Assembly: GCA_015345905.1 (NCBI GenBank)
Contig: JADDTR010000001.1
Location: forward strand, 1,178,001 to 1,242,000
Direction of reading: 5' to 3'
Length of the DNA: 64,000 nucleotides
Origin: Aotearoamyces nothofagi
Taxonomy: Eukaryota; Ascomycota; Leotiomycetes; Leotiales; Tympanidaceae
Shown: positions 21,903 through 32,985 of the stretch, piece by piece
Numbering within the stretch: position 1 is the stretch's first letter
Layout: each line of letters opens with the position of its first letter
Program-made: the position numbers and the translations under genes
The notes under the pieces: generated by a model
Told to the model about the DNA's origin: nothing
Database searches by the model: none
The model's input: only the letters and a program-made list of their open reading frames with translations

Positions 21903-23861
21903 TCAAATCCAGTTCTGCAAGTTGTGATGAGCTTCGTCATGCAGCGGCAACTCCGCTACTTCCGGTGCTCCCTGGGCCTCTTGTTCTTCTATGTCATCAT
22001 CGTTAATCCACACTCTTCCACCTCTAATCTGGGGAGAATCGACCTCGATCTTCTTTATCCTTTCAATTCGTGGACTCCGAAGATTCGAGACGCGAATGTG
22101 CTCCGGGTCCCTTTTGACAGGTGATGGTGTTCTCTGCCTGCTCAGCCATTCCACTTTTGAGGACTCAGATCTGCCGGTATAGAATGGATCCTCTAGCCAA
22201 CCTACTCCTTGATGCATACTCTCTTCATGTTGTCCAGCTGGTTGATATCGAACGCTGGATGGCAAGTGCACGTCTCGTTGCATCCGTATTGCGACATTCG
22301 GTGGGAGCAGCATGACCTCTGGCGGCAATGAATTACCAAATGGATTGAATGAATTTGAGGTCAGTCCGGAGGTCGGCAATACACAGGGCAGTGAGCCAAT
22401 AAACCTGTGTTCACTAGAAGTCTTTAAGCCTTCGTCTAGAGAGGAGCTATCTACAGAGAGCGGTGGACTGAGGACAGACACTGCAACAGCTACGCCCACA
22501 ACTGGTTCTGGTTCATCGTCTGAATCGCATTCCGCCCATGGCAACAATGACGGCGCAATTGAAGGGGATAGGGAGCTAGCAGATGACTTCCTTAAATGAT
22601 CGAAAGGAGCTTTGCGAGGTGGTAGTTCAGGCAACGGCCTATCACGACTACGCGTCCAATCGTTAAGCTCGGCCTGGGACAATGCGAATACAGAGGTAGG
22701 GACAAGACCTTGCTCACTCTCTTGCTGGGTAGATGGAGATGTAGAGCTAGAGGATCTAGAATATTCGTCTTGGAAAGTATCTTCGTCTATAACTTGATCA
22801 AAAATGGTGGGAATTTTGCGCATATTCTCAATAAGCAGAGCCCTAGGGGGCGAAATATCAAACGAGAAAGACGTATCCTGCTCATCACAGCCTCCTAGAT
22901 CGGTTTCTGCATGATCGCTATCCTCGAATAGTTCTCCGAGTATCTTCCTTGCGGTGTCGAAGCAGCCAGCAAAGCCAAAACTTTCAGGTTTCGGAAGTAG
23001 TGTCCGTGGATGCGTAGGTGGGATGAGCTGTAGGAACTCCAGATTTTTCCAGCTACGATAGTGAAATTTAAATGTTGCATAAGGCGAGTCTTTGGGGTCC
23101 GTGAGCAGCCAGTCAAAGTATCGAGTGTCCTGCGGCTTATCTAGCAGGCCGGAGCTTGGAAATCTAAACTCTATTAGAAAATACTGATATGAGATCGTAG
23201 AGCTTTAGCTACTTACGTGATACCATAAGAATTTTGTGCTCTAAAGACCTCCACTTTTTGGCTTCTTCTACTCCTACTCTTTGCTCGAAATACCATAACT
23301 TCAATGAGACCACCATCTTCAGCAGCAGCCTGATTTTGTTCCTCTGGTGCAAAGTAGAATGATCGAGACTCGGGAGCGGCAGGATTCACGGTTCTTCCTT
23401 TCTTATCTTTGTAGTCCCACCCGGGATCTGCTCTGTAGATAGCGCGTGTAACCTCCCCTATTGGTTTGGTTCTAGGATTTATGCCCCATGAAGTAATATG
23501 TCGGCCATTCATGAAAAGCTTAAAGTAGAACTGTTTCCCGTCTGGATGCGGTGGTGCAATCGAATATCTCACAAAGAATCGTGTCCCTGAATATGATGAG
23601 TTGAGACAATGCAGTCAGTCTGATTTACATACCTGGTTGAGAAGGTATGTACACAGATGTCGATGGCTTCCTGCCCAGAATTTTGTCTGCTTTGCTCGCT
23701 GTTACCATCGATGATGCAGAGATCGAGCCTCGCACCTCGTCATCGTTCAGAGGCGGACTTTTGACCTGGAATTGGGAGCTGTCAGGGTGATTAAATTCAG
23801 GATGCTGCTGGTGATCCCACTGTGAGATGATCGACACAGTAATGCCACGGTAATTTGGCAT
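21903..23861 (-). CDS. Uncharacterised fungal protein with a beta-rich N-terminal domain
   Basis: Three exons on the minus strand: 23861-23633, 23586-23217 and 23163-21903, giving 619 aa. I recognise the general type (a conserved filamentous-ascomycete hypothetical) but cannot give a function. The N-terminal third reads as a compact beta-rich domain: MPNYRGITVSIISQWDH, STSVYIPSQPGTRFFVRYSI, FYFKLFMNGRHITSWGINP, then RSFYFAPEE and IEVMVFRAKSRSRRS. A second conserved block has YATFKFHYRSWKNLEFLQLI. The last 300 residues are Ser/Pro-rich and probably disordered (RDRPLPELPPRKAPF). No signal peptide or membrane segment is seen. The exon 3 acceptor was chosen because nearer AG sites put a stop in frame. 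Confidence 0.75.
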
Positions 23862-24523
23862 TGTGCTGTTTGTTTCATCACAGATGAGATGTCTGAATGT
23901 GAGGTTGTGTTGCTATTTCTCGCCTCTGACTTGGCGTGTCGTGCATTATTAAGAAGCACTGTCAATCATCGGTAGATCAATTATTTCCTCCCAACATCGC
24001 ATCATAGAAGAACGTAGAAATCCCATAAAGTGTATATGGACGTTTAAATATCTGCGTGATTACTTTCTCATGACTTCCCAATCATATCATGCATCCTAAA
24101 CCGAGAACTGCCCGCAAAATTTGAGCCTTGAGTTAAAATCTGGGGGATCTAACCATCTCAACTTGTCCTCATAGAACATACTATATGAACTCTGTAGATA
24201 TAATCGGGCGGTTTCAGTCCCCTCGAAAGGCGCCGGAGTAGAGTATACATTGGAGAAAATGCAAAACATTGTCGTTTTATATGCCATATTTTGCAATCAT
24301 CACCAAAATGAATTGGCCTTGTGAAAGTGGCATTTCCCATTATTTGGTCTTGGGGCAGCTTTGCAAATTATCTGACGCAGGAGGAATTCAGGCTCCATTC
24401 AAAGAGAAGTTACACTTGTATCGAGTCATAGCAGACTTCACGGGACATTTATGACGAGCAATCTCTATTTCAAACCAATGCCATATGTACAAAGTGCGTG
24501 TTATCGTTGGCCAGCACTTGCTG
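23862..24523. other. Intergenic, promoter side of the gene at 21903-23861
   Basis: 662 bp between two minus-strand genes, moderately AT-rich. I see no RNA gene, repeat or additional coding frame. Confidence 0.5.
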
Positions 24524-25010
24524 CTAGTTGTTGCCCAGAACAATCTTAGTATCCTCCTCCTTGTCCAAAAGCCCCAGATTCCTTATGGTACCTGCTTTTG
24601 GCGCATCATCTCGAGGATGTGCAGCCTCTTGCTTCCTGTATGCTTGCTGTATCGCTCGCGTTCGTGTGGCCTATAATTACGCGGCTCGCGGTCAGTAAGA
24701 GCTCAGATTACCAATAACTTGTCTCGCAAAGATCCAGGACGAAGAGTCTACGCACCTCCTTCTTATGATGCAAGCATTCATAATAGTCCTCCAACACTGG
24801 TACACATTTCCGCTTTCCCGAATCGTCTTCGGTGTTGGTATTGACGACGTAGCAAGCTAGGACTTCTTGCCAGAAAGGAAAGCAGCGGGAAGGGCCTTGA
24901 GGAATTGCATTAGCAGTCGCTCTTGAAAACAGGTTCAGAACACATCTAAACATGTGCTGCAACTGGGTTATTGAATACATACCCCCATTGAGGCCATAAC
25001 CAGACGACAT
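24524..25010 (-). CDS. Complex I accessory subunit NDUFS5-like (fungal 11.5-kDa subunit)
   Basis: Three exons on the minus strand: 25010-24983, 24895-24756 and 24670-24524, giving 104 aa. The protein starts MSSGYGLNGGPSRCFPFW and carries the twin-cysteine helices expected of this intermembrane-space subunit: RCFPFWQEVLACYV, KRKCVPVLEDYYECLHHKKE. It continues TRTRAIQQAYRKQEAAHPRD. These four cysteines fit the CHCH-type fold imported by Mia40. NDUFS5 is a supernumerary subunit of mitochondrial NADH:ubiquinone oxidoreductase. The first exon codes for nine complete codons only; it is placed by the family start and a GTATGT donor. Divergent from SEC39 with 212 bp between starts. Confidence 0.9.
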
Positions 25011-25222
25011 CTTGTAATTGGGCGTGAGCTCTTTATCGTCGACAATCCCAAAGCATGAGGTCGTTGCGGAATTTAGCGCCGGCGGGCCGAACATCAAATG
25101 CATTGATGCCTCGTTGATGCCTGATACCAGATAGCTGGACGCTTAATGTACAACACTCCTTCGAGAGCCTGGGGTAGTTTAAATAAGACACGAACAGTTA
25201 CTGGCTTTCATGCCCACCACAT

Positions 25223-28200
25223 ATGAGCATGATGAACACCAAACTTTCTCCAGCCAAAGCCTTATTATCGGCTGTAGAGGCAGCATCTCATTCCAATATA
25301 ACTGTACTACGCGCTCTGGTTGCTCAATATCGCCAGACTCTCCGTACAGATATCATCCTCCGCGTACTTTTAAGTTATCTACCCGAAAGCCTTGAGCCCT
25401 CCGAATATGTCCAATTTCTTCTTGACTTAAATTCAGGGAGAATATTCGAAGAATCTTCGGTAGACATTGAGTCGTCCGCTGTGGAAGATCTCAGTGCCTC
25501 GGACGCCATCAAGAAAGCTCGAAAGCTACATCTGCTACCATTGGCGTGGCCGTCTGCTCCACCTGATGCGCCTGAGGATCCTCTTATCCTATTTCTCATA
25601 CATCGTGCATACAGAATTGACTCTGAAACTGGCCTCATCACGCAGCTACCAGAGCTCATAGTCCCATTTCTCGCCCAATCGGGGTACCTCAGGACATGGA
25701 TGATTTCGGTTCTTCTTCCTTTACTCCGTCTGAATTACGAATATCACCCCCAGGCTAGCACAACGCACACTATAGAGTCTTTCGGGAATTTAGACGATAG
25801 GGAAGCTGTTGGCCTCTTACTCTCGAGGACTGGCAATGACGTGGATAATGAAGGCGATGGTCATAAGACGGTTGGGCGGGATTTAAGAGGTCTCGTAGGC
25901 CCATGGATGTATGGAGACACAAGGTTAAAGCGACGAAGACTCGAAGGCTATCTTGTGGCAGAAGCACAAACCGTAGCGCCTTTAGATGATGTTGCCAAGG
26001 CAGACGGCCATAAATATGCTGGTTGGGAAGAGGCCTTTAAGTGGATAACTTCGCAAGCTAGCATTTCATGGACCACTTGTGTACAGGCAATTGAGCAATG
26101 GGATGGACCGGGGGATGTGGACTTGGGCGGTTACAGCGATGGTACTGTTTGGCTGGAGGAGAGTGAGCAACAACACCTTGAACAACGATATGCTCGTGCT
26201 ATTCTTGGTGCTGCATATCTCATACCAGAAGCCTCTATCGAAGCGCTGACCGGTGTTCAACATATCTTGGCAAGGCTAGTTGCTCTTCTCGACTCTGACC
26301 GGCTTCCATCTCTACCTACTGCAGCTGCTTTACTATCGCCGGTTCTAGTACTGAGCGACAGCGGTATCCTTTCGGCCGAAAATGCCAAGAATCTTCGTAC
26401 TGGTCTCATGAACGAGCAAAATGTGCTGACTACTCCTAATGAACAGTCAATGTCGCTATTGCATGGACTACTAGTGAGTGCCTTCCTACTCACTCGTGCT
26501 GGCATTCAATGCACGATTCGACAAGCGGGAGAGTTAGCTCTACTCCAGGATAAGAGAGAGCAAATGGATGTATTAAAAAGACTCATTGGCAAAGTTAGCA
26601 ACGGGCCCAAGGGCGATGATAAATACTGGGTGCGGGTGAGGAGCGAACTATTGTGGCTTCGAGACTGGGGGACTGGGGGGTTATCGGGAAATGGAGATAA
26701 TGCGGAAGGAACGGGCGTCTTTGGTAGAGTCAAACGGGACTTTCTAGAAATTGAAATTCTAAAGACACTTCTAGCCAATACACGTAAGTCGCTCAATTTT
26801 CCCGTAGATATTTATGCTTTGTTCTAATCTTTGGCACCTATATTCAGGCTACACCCTTGCAAGATCCATCTACGAGGCATCGCCAGATCGTCCTCTCACT
26901 ACACAACAGGTTCAAGATACAGTCATATCCTCTGCAATGAATGCATACGACAACGCCACCAATGGTAATAGAACAAGGGGAGGTGTAAAGAAATGCGACG
27001 ACATGTGAGCAATCTGCATCCGAGTTTTGTCGCTGTGTGGAGGCTAACGTGGTGCAGCCTTCACGCCTTTCCCGACACTGTTGGAAACTCTCTTGCTGAA
27101 CAGAGAATAGAGCATCTGTTAGATCTAACCCATTCAATCAGCCAATATCGTCTAGTACTTAAGCAAGGCGAGCTGTACACACCTGTTGTTCTCCGTACAC
27201 ACGGTGATCCAATTTCAATTATCGGCAAGATTCTCGACCAAAACCTGAAATGCTACACGAGAATCAATGATATTATGCGCATCGGCCAGCAGATGGTAAC
27301 TTCAGGACTAACAGTTCGTGATGTCGAGGGTCGTACCGTTTTACAACCGCAACAGGAGGCTGAGCAGATTTTAATAGCTAAGAGGCGCGTTACAAGTATG
27401 TGTATTGATGCTGCTCTAGCGGAAGACGACTTCGAAACAGCATACTCCTATGTTACTACCCGGCTTTCGTCGGTTGCTTCGGAGGCCCAAACTCGGACCC
27501 CTATAGCGAGTCGAACTGAAGCTGGGATATTTGCGCAGCCTGCGCCCCAAGTTCTGGATGACTGGTCATGGCGGGCAGCGCTTCAAGCTGGGAAATATCG
27601 TATAAATAGCCAAACTATCAAACCTACCCATCTTGGCAATGCTAGTGGTAATCCCGAAATTCGACATTTGGAACAAAGAATGGACTGCCTTTCTCAAGCT
27701 CTTCGAATTGCCCCTTCGGCAACGCTCCAGGAAATTCTGAATGTCTACCGTCGCTGCGAAGAAGAACTTGAGACAAAGATTAAGCAAGAGGCCGAACAAG
27801 AGGCAGCTTGGGATGAGGAAGGGGACCAAAAGGTCATGCCTGGGGGTTTTGGTATTGATCCGCCAACAACCATGTCAAGAGCTGGCGCTACCACTGGCAC
27901 AGCAACATCTCGTACTGGCGAAGAGGCGCCCATGTCTTTGTTTGATCTTACCCGTGCGAGCGCAGCCCAAGCTCAGAGATCTCTTTCCACGTTAGCCTCA
28001 TTGAAAGGTATCAGCACTAAAAACATGACGATTGGATCAGGTACGTCTTACCCGGTTTCTCGAAGCAATAGCAATGCTAACGGCGGCACAGAGAGTGCAG
28101 AGGATATTGCACACGATCATGGCGTTGAGGCAGGAACAATTAGAAAGAGAGATCAGTTAAGAAATGCTGCTGTCGGGACGCTGGCGAGTGGAATAGGTTG

Positions 28201-28276
28201 GTTGGTCGGTGCCCCACCTGTGGTGCAGTATCCCCGACAAAACCAGCCATCAAATTTGAGATATGATGGTGAGTAA
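25223..28276 (+). CDS. SEC39: SEC39-domain protein, Dsl1 tethering complex (NBAS/Sec39 family)
   Basis: Three exons: 25223-26783, 26848-27004 and 27058-28276, giving 978 aa. The N-terminus (SPAKALLSAVEAASHSNITV, LRTDIILRVLLSYLPESLEP) and the core (YTLARSIYEASPDRPLTTQQ, HAFPDTVGNSLAEQRIEHLL, YRLVLKQGELYTPVVLR, DPISIIGKILDQN) follow the fungal Sec39 pattern. An all-helical solenoid is expected. Sec39 is part of the Dsl1 complex that tethers Golgi-derived COPI vesicles at the ER. The C-terminal 150 residues are low-complexity. The stop TAA at 28276 overlaps a possible GTGAGT donor at 28269; splicing to 28310 would replace the last two residues with about 19 others, ending at 28365. I keep the simpler end. 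Confidence 0.88.
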
Positions 28277-28739
28277 GAGATTGATATCCTATATTCTGCT
28301 GCGTTTTAGCGGGAGTTTGGTTAGCCGGCCATGGCATAGCGCGGAGTCCGCATACTATATACTAGGGTATGCTCAGGGAATCCTGGTGGATTGGAACACT
28401 GATACCAGAAGCATTACTCTATTCCGCTGCATACAGTATCTCTGCATAACGTGAATGAAAAAAAATCCCGTACTAATCGTATCGTAAACCTTGTGTTATA
28501 AGTCTCCTCGGCATTTAACAGTTTGGAGTAGGGAGAAGATAGATACCTTAAGCTTTCCTAGAGAGTTGCCTCGGCACAACTCCACGAATCATTCGCGAGG
28601 TTTTCTACCCATAAAACTGGTAATGAATTCACAGAATCACGCGCATTTTAGCAACATTATACATATTAAATAGCTTTTACATACTATGTGTTGCTATAAA
28701 ATCCACCCTCTTGGTAGTGGTATTCCACAATCTACGTTG
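28277..28739. other. Intergenic between convergent SEC39 and CARNMT genes
   Basis: 463 bp of AT-rich 3' flanks. Apart from the optional last SEC39 exon mentioned there, I see nothing. Confidence 0.55.
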
Positions 28740-30363
28740 TTAGAGTTTTCTTGCAACCCAGTGGCTGGCTCTATATTTGCTTTGGAGCATACTTTCTGGA
28801 TCTTGAATATATCCTGCGTCAAGACCCGATTCTTTGTTCTCAACTCTAAAGCCGAATTTTTGGACTAATGCGACAACTTCATCATCTGTCAACTCTACTC
28901 TGCCAGGGTCTGCGATTCCTAGGTCGGCTACTGTTAGCAGATGCTCGCATATGAACGGCCGATTTTGACTTACCCGTCGTGTCCACGCTCGTCCCAACAT
29001 CACCAGTGGTACGATGTTTACCTGGGGGGTTGTTCTCGAAGTGCCAAAGAAGCGGGCCAAGATTCGCCCATATTCCTCCTATTTTTAGACAATTTCGAAT
29101 TGTCTGGATATAGCGGATAATATTTGGGGCCGTATCTATGAAGAACACCGTCGCAACTGCATCATACATGTCTTTATGGGCTTCATCGCCATAAAGGCAT
29201 AAGAAATCCGAGGCACTCATAGACATCTCCCCTGGCTTATGCAATGATCCATTCTTGGCCTTTTCGTGTAATGCTGTACCAGGATGAACATCTGGGATCT
29301 CGACTGCCTGTAGTTGATGTGATCGACTGATATGATTGGAAAAGCTGTGAACCCAAGGATATATGGTATGTGCCCGAGGACCATGACAATAATTTAGGAT
29401 ATAGGAGCTGGCGAGGAGCTGATGATAGCTTATCTCGTTCCCCTCTACATTAAAGCCCTCGTTGCAGAGCTCAAAGACAAGTCGTCCAAGTCCAGCTCCT
29501 GGAACCAGTACGTCCATCCGAGTAGAGCCATTAGACTCTCGCTCGGATACAAGATCTCTAATGATAGGTCCATAACAAGCTACCCGCTCCGATAAACCCT
29601 CTGCGGACCAGTCTCGATAGAATTGACGAAGCGTGCTCCTGGCTTTATCAATATCACTAGATGTAGCAGTGCTGCGCCACTGTTCTACATCTTTAACGTC
29701 GCCTAGATTGAGAGATGGACCAAAAGACTCAAGACCTGATTGTAAAATAGCTGCAGCTAGTTCTCCGTTTCTGTCAATGGCATCGTCGACTGCTGTAAGA
29801 GTATCAAGGTAGGAGAATGGTGGTGCAGCTAGGAGCTCCCATTGGGACTGGGGCAGGGCATAAAAGGACTGCCTTCGGAGATGCGTTGTATTGTAGTGCG
29901 CAGCTTTCGAATAATGACTAGATAATGAAATCAGTACTCTAATATATAAAATATTATCTAGTAAAGCGAAGATATAATAGTTTGTACAAGTTTCTTCAAA
30001 AAGAGAAATGTTGATATTAAAAATAGATTAGAAATATATACGATGGCTTTTAACACAAAGATGGAAAAGATTTCACCGTCATGAGATTATAAGCATGCCA
30101 TTTCTGAAGATGAGTAGGAACCTACTAGGAAGGATCTTACTTGTATAAGAGAATAACACAGTATGAAGGTAATGGAGTTCCGTGACAGCAAACGTGTTTG
30201 CGAGACAACTCAGCACGAAGCATGATTATAGAGAGACTAAAAGGGAGGGAATACGATTGACTTACTAAAATGAATCGAGAGCGGTGAAGAGTACCCTCTG
30301 CTCCTCAGGATCCTCCATAACACCGTCGCTACCTCCCCAAGCTTCAGGGTCCGCGTCCACCAT
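28740..30363 (-). CDS. Carnosine N-methyltransferase-like (N2227 family) SAM methyltransferase
   Basis: Three exons on the minus strand: 30363-30266, 29917-28974 and 28930-28740, giving 410 aa. After an acidic N-terminus (EDPEEQRVLFTALDSF) comes the N2227 pattern: AAHYNTTHLRRQSFYALPQ, VACYGPIIRDLV, then the SAM-binding loop VLVPGAGLGRLVFEL. Later blocks are EGNEISYHQLLASSYILN, YDAVATVFFIDTAPNIIRYI and GIWANLGPLLWHFENN, then VELTDDEVVALVQKFGF. Family members methylate carnosine or related dipeptides (CARNMT1; yeast YNL092W). The fungal substrate is not certain. The first intron is 348 nt and very AT-rich, much longer than its neighbours; joining across it gives DSFYHYSKAAHYN, as expected. The gene is divergent from PAC4, 311 bp apart. 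Confidence 0.88.
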
Positions 30364-30674
30364 TTGACTAGATTATATACCAACTATGGCGGTCAGTAGG
30401 ATCGCCTTAATATGACGCCTTCAATACTCTAAGTCCTAATGATCTAAAAGTATCATATCTACGTAAAATGGATAAAGATTATATAGGGCATTGAACAAAC
30501 TGAAGGATGATAGGTAAATGATAGTAGAGCAGGAGGATACGCATTAGCTTTCTCCACAGCATTCTGCCGCCATCACGTCACACCGCCTTAGCCGTTACTG
30601 CTCCTCAGATATCTACATGCCAAATCTCCAAAAAAAGAAAAAGTCTCGCATCGAAGCTCAACTGTATACCGATC
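30364..30674. promoter_or_regulatory. Shared divergent promoter of CARNMT and PAC4, with PACE-like site
   Basis: 311 bp between opposite start codons. GGCGGCAGA is on the minus strand at 30571-30563, about 104 bp upstream of the PAC4 start, and resembles the GGTGGCAGA upstream of PAC3. A CRE-like CATCACGTCAC lies next to it at about 30571-30581. Function is inferred. Confidence 0.35.
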
Positions 30675-31203
30675 ATGGCGAACGCTAGCACGCAATCTGT
30701 GAATCCTTGTACCAAGCCGATAGAGTTGTCATTCCCACTACCTAAAGCACCTCAGACCAAAGTCAACATCCATCTCACGATCAATGAAACCTCACTACTG
30801 CTTTTCTTAACCACCGTAGATGGCCAGACCACATCCACTGCCGTACCACTAGGGTCCTTTGTCTACGCGCTTCCAGATGTATGCATTTCTAACGCTACCT
30901 AATCCTGCCTTCCGCTAACATTTTAAAATACAGAGGAACAACCCTGACCAGACCCTCTCTACGCCTTTGTACACCTACGAGTCCTCAGTGGAGTTTACAA
31001 CCCGAATGGCGAGACATCTAGCAAGGAAAACAGGGAAGCCTGTCTATGTCGGTAATTCAATGAGCTTTACCAGTGCAGGCATGGGTGGCACGGTTGAGGA
31101 AGAGGTTGAGGGATTCAAAAAGGTGGTCGAAATAGTGATGGAGCAAGTCAAGAGTGCCGGAACCGAAGGACAAATAAACGGCACCGTGGATCCTCTAAGA
31201 TGA
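30675..31203 (+). CDS. Proteasome assembly chaperone 4 (PAC4/Poc4-like)
   Basis: Two exons: 30675-30878 and 30934-31203, giving 157 aa. Recognisable segments are LSFPLPKAPQTKVNIHLTIN, TSLLLFLTTVDGQTTS and PLGSFVYALPDRNNP, then STPLYTYESSVEFTTRMARH, LARKTGKPVYVGNSMSFTSA and GMGGTVEEEVEGFKKVVEIV. This is the fungal PAC4 pattern: a small single-domain protein that dimerises with PAC3 and binds alpha subunits early in 20S proteasome assembly. The intron (30879-30933) has a GTATGC donor and a CAG acceptor and joins in frame. The assignment rests on recalled family sequences; a profile search would settle it. Confidence 0.82.
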
Positions 31204-32985
31204 GACCAAGCCTGAAAATAATAAGCCCAAATTGCAGACATATCTGATAGGGAGGGGTTATTTCACTCTCGCTGTGTCCAATGCAGCTTAAGAGGCATCT
31301 GCATGGTTTAAAGCACTCCTATATCGTCGACTTCTACTCCCCACGAGAAGAGCTCTCATCATATGAAGGCATGTGTTGATGTTTCCTGATAGCAGAGGCT
31401 CCAGGCAAGCTTAGGTCCTAAGGGACAGTCAAGCTAGGAATACGAAATCATGGCCGCACTATTCTTGACCAGAGAACGTCACACGTTGCTCCTATCATAC
31501 ACCTGGCAAGAAACAGCTGTTACAGCATCAATACTTTAGAGCGAATAGGATCTGACGCTCATGTCTGTACATTGTTGGACACAAAGTCGTCAAGACCTGG
31601 CGAGAACTTTGATTGCACTAGTGCGTTATCGTCATCATCATATGCTCCGGAGGTGGAACAGATTGACCGCGATGGAAGCTGCGATAGCTGTAATATCTAT
31701 TCACCTTTATTACGTGACACAAACAGCCTATGATGTGTTGCACTATTGATGTTGTATGATACAATCTAGCCGATTTGCCTAGCCTCGACGTCAAAGAAAA
31801 AAATGGTGTTGGCGAAAACTATAGGCTTTAGAGAGAGAGGGCCGTGATATAGATGTGATCAAGGAAGACTGGAAGACATAGAGGATTTGTCACTGTTTGA
31901 TGACCCAGACATGTCTTTGGCGGTCTTTCTAACTTTCCAGTTCAGTCCAGTTCAATTCAGCAGTTATAGCGTGCCATGGGGAAAATATCGCTTGAATAAT
32001 TTCCACTGGCCTGGCCTGCTAGGTCTCACGAACTAGCCATCCACCGATGTCAAATTTGCCAAAACTCAAAGTTCAAGTACGTTACTTTATATAAATAAAT
32101 ACATTGGTCTGTAGTCTATACCTGTATGCGGCCTTGCCTACCGTGCATTGTATTATCCGCTAAGTGCTAGTCCACAGCATGTATAGAAAAGGTAGGGCAA
32201 GGATCCCCCCTAAACAATGTATTTCTGAGGAATTGATCGCGGTAACATTTAACATCACAGTACGTTCTTTGAGCCTGATCAGCGCCCCTACTCGGATAGC
32301 CATATTGCCATATCTCGAGGCTCGCCGAGCATAGCGGCGCAACATTTCGTACGAGGGGTTCAGTTTTGAGGGCGTGGAGGGGTAACTAGCCGGAGAAATT
32401 TAAGGTTGAACCGAACTGGCAAGCGAAGTTGGCGTCTTTCCAGAAGACCGCAGGGCTTTTGCCAAACGTTTTGGAACAGCGCAATTCTTCATGAGCTTCG
32501 CCATCATTGCCCGAGGTTTTGCTCAGCGTCAAGCACAACCAACTGCCGGATCCGACAATCGGAAGAGGCGAATTCCACGTTGTGGTGCAGGTACCCGTAA
32601 CTCGTAAACTCTCCACGACTTTCCATCGTCAAAACACAGCAAACAAATTGGGAGAGCCTCCCCTACCATCACGAGCACCACAATCGCCGAAGGCATCACG
32701 CACACCTAAAAAAGAACTACCAGCCCTTGATCTATCATAAGTGAGTGCGACTATCTTAATACCAGAGTTCTAGCGTTTATTACGCTTATGGGCGAGGCTC
32801 GCCTTTGAATCCGGCTGATCATCTAAGTTGCGAACAGATGTCGACCTCCAGTATCTAATGTCTCACAAGTGACCTTGTGCGACTGCAACTCACCTTTATT
32901 CATCAAGTGCATATCTTCATATCCGGTTCTTACAGACGATTTACGAGATACGCCGGTGGCGTGCGCGGTTCTTATGACAGTAGCT
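31204..32985. other. Intergenic, 1.8 kb upstream of KAP104
   Basis: No reading frame here looks like protein or joins plausibly to KAP104. The part at 32440-32740 is richer in C and A and may be transcribed leader. I see no repeats above a few copies and no RNA gene. Confidence 0.5.
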
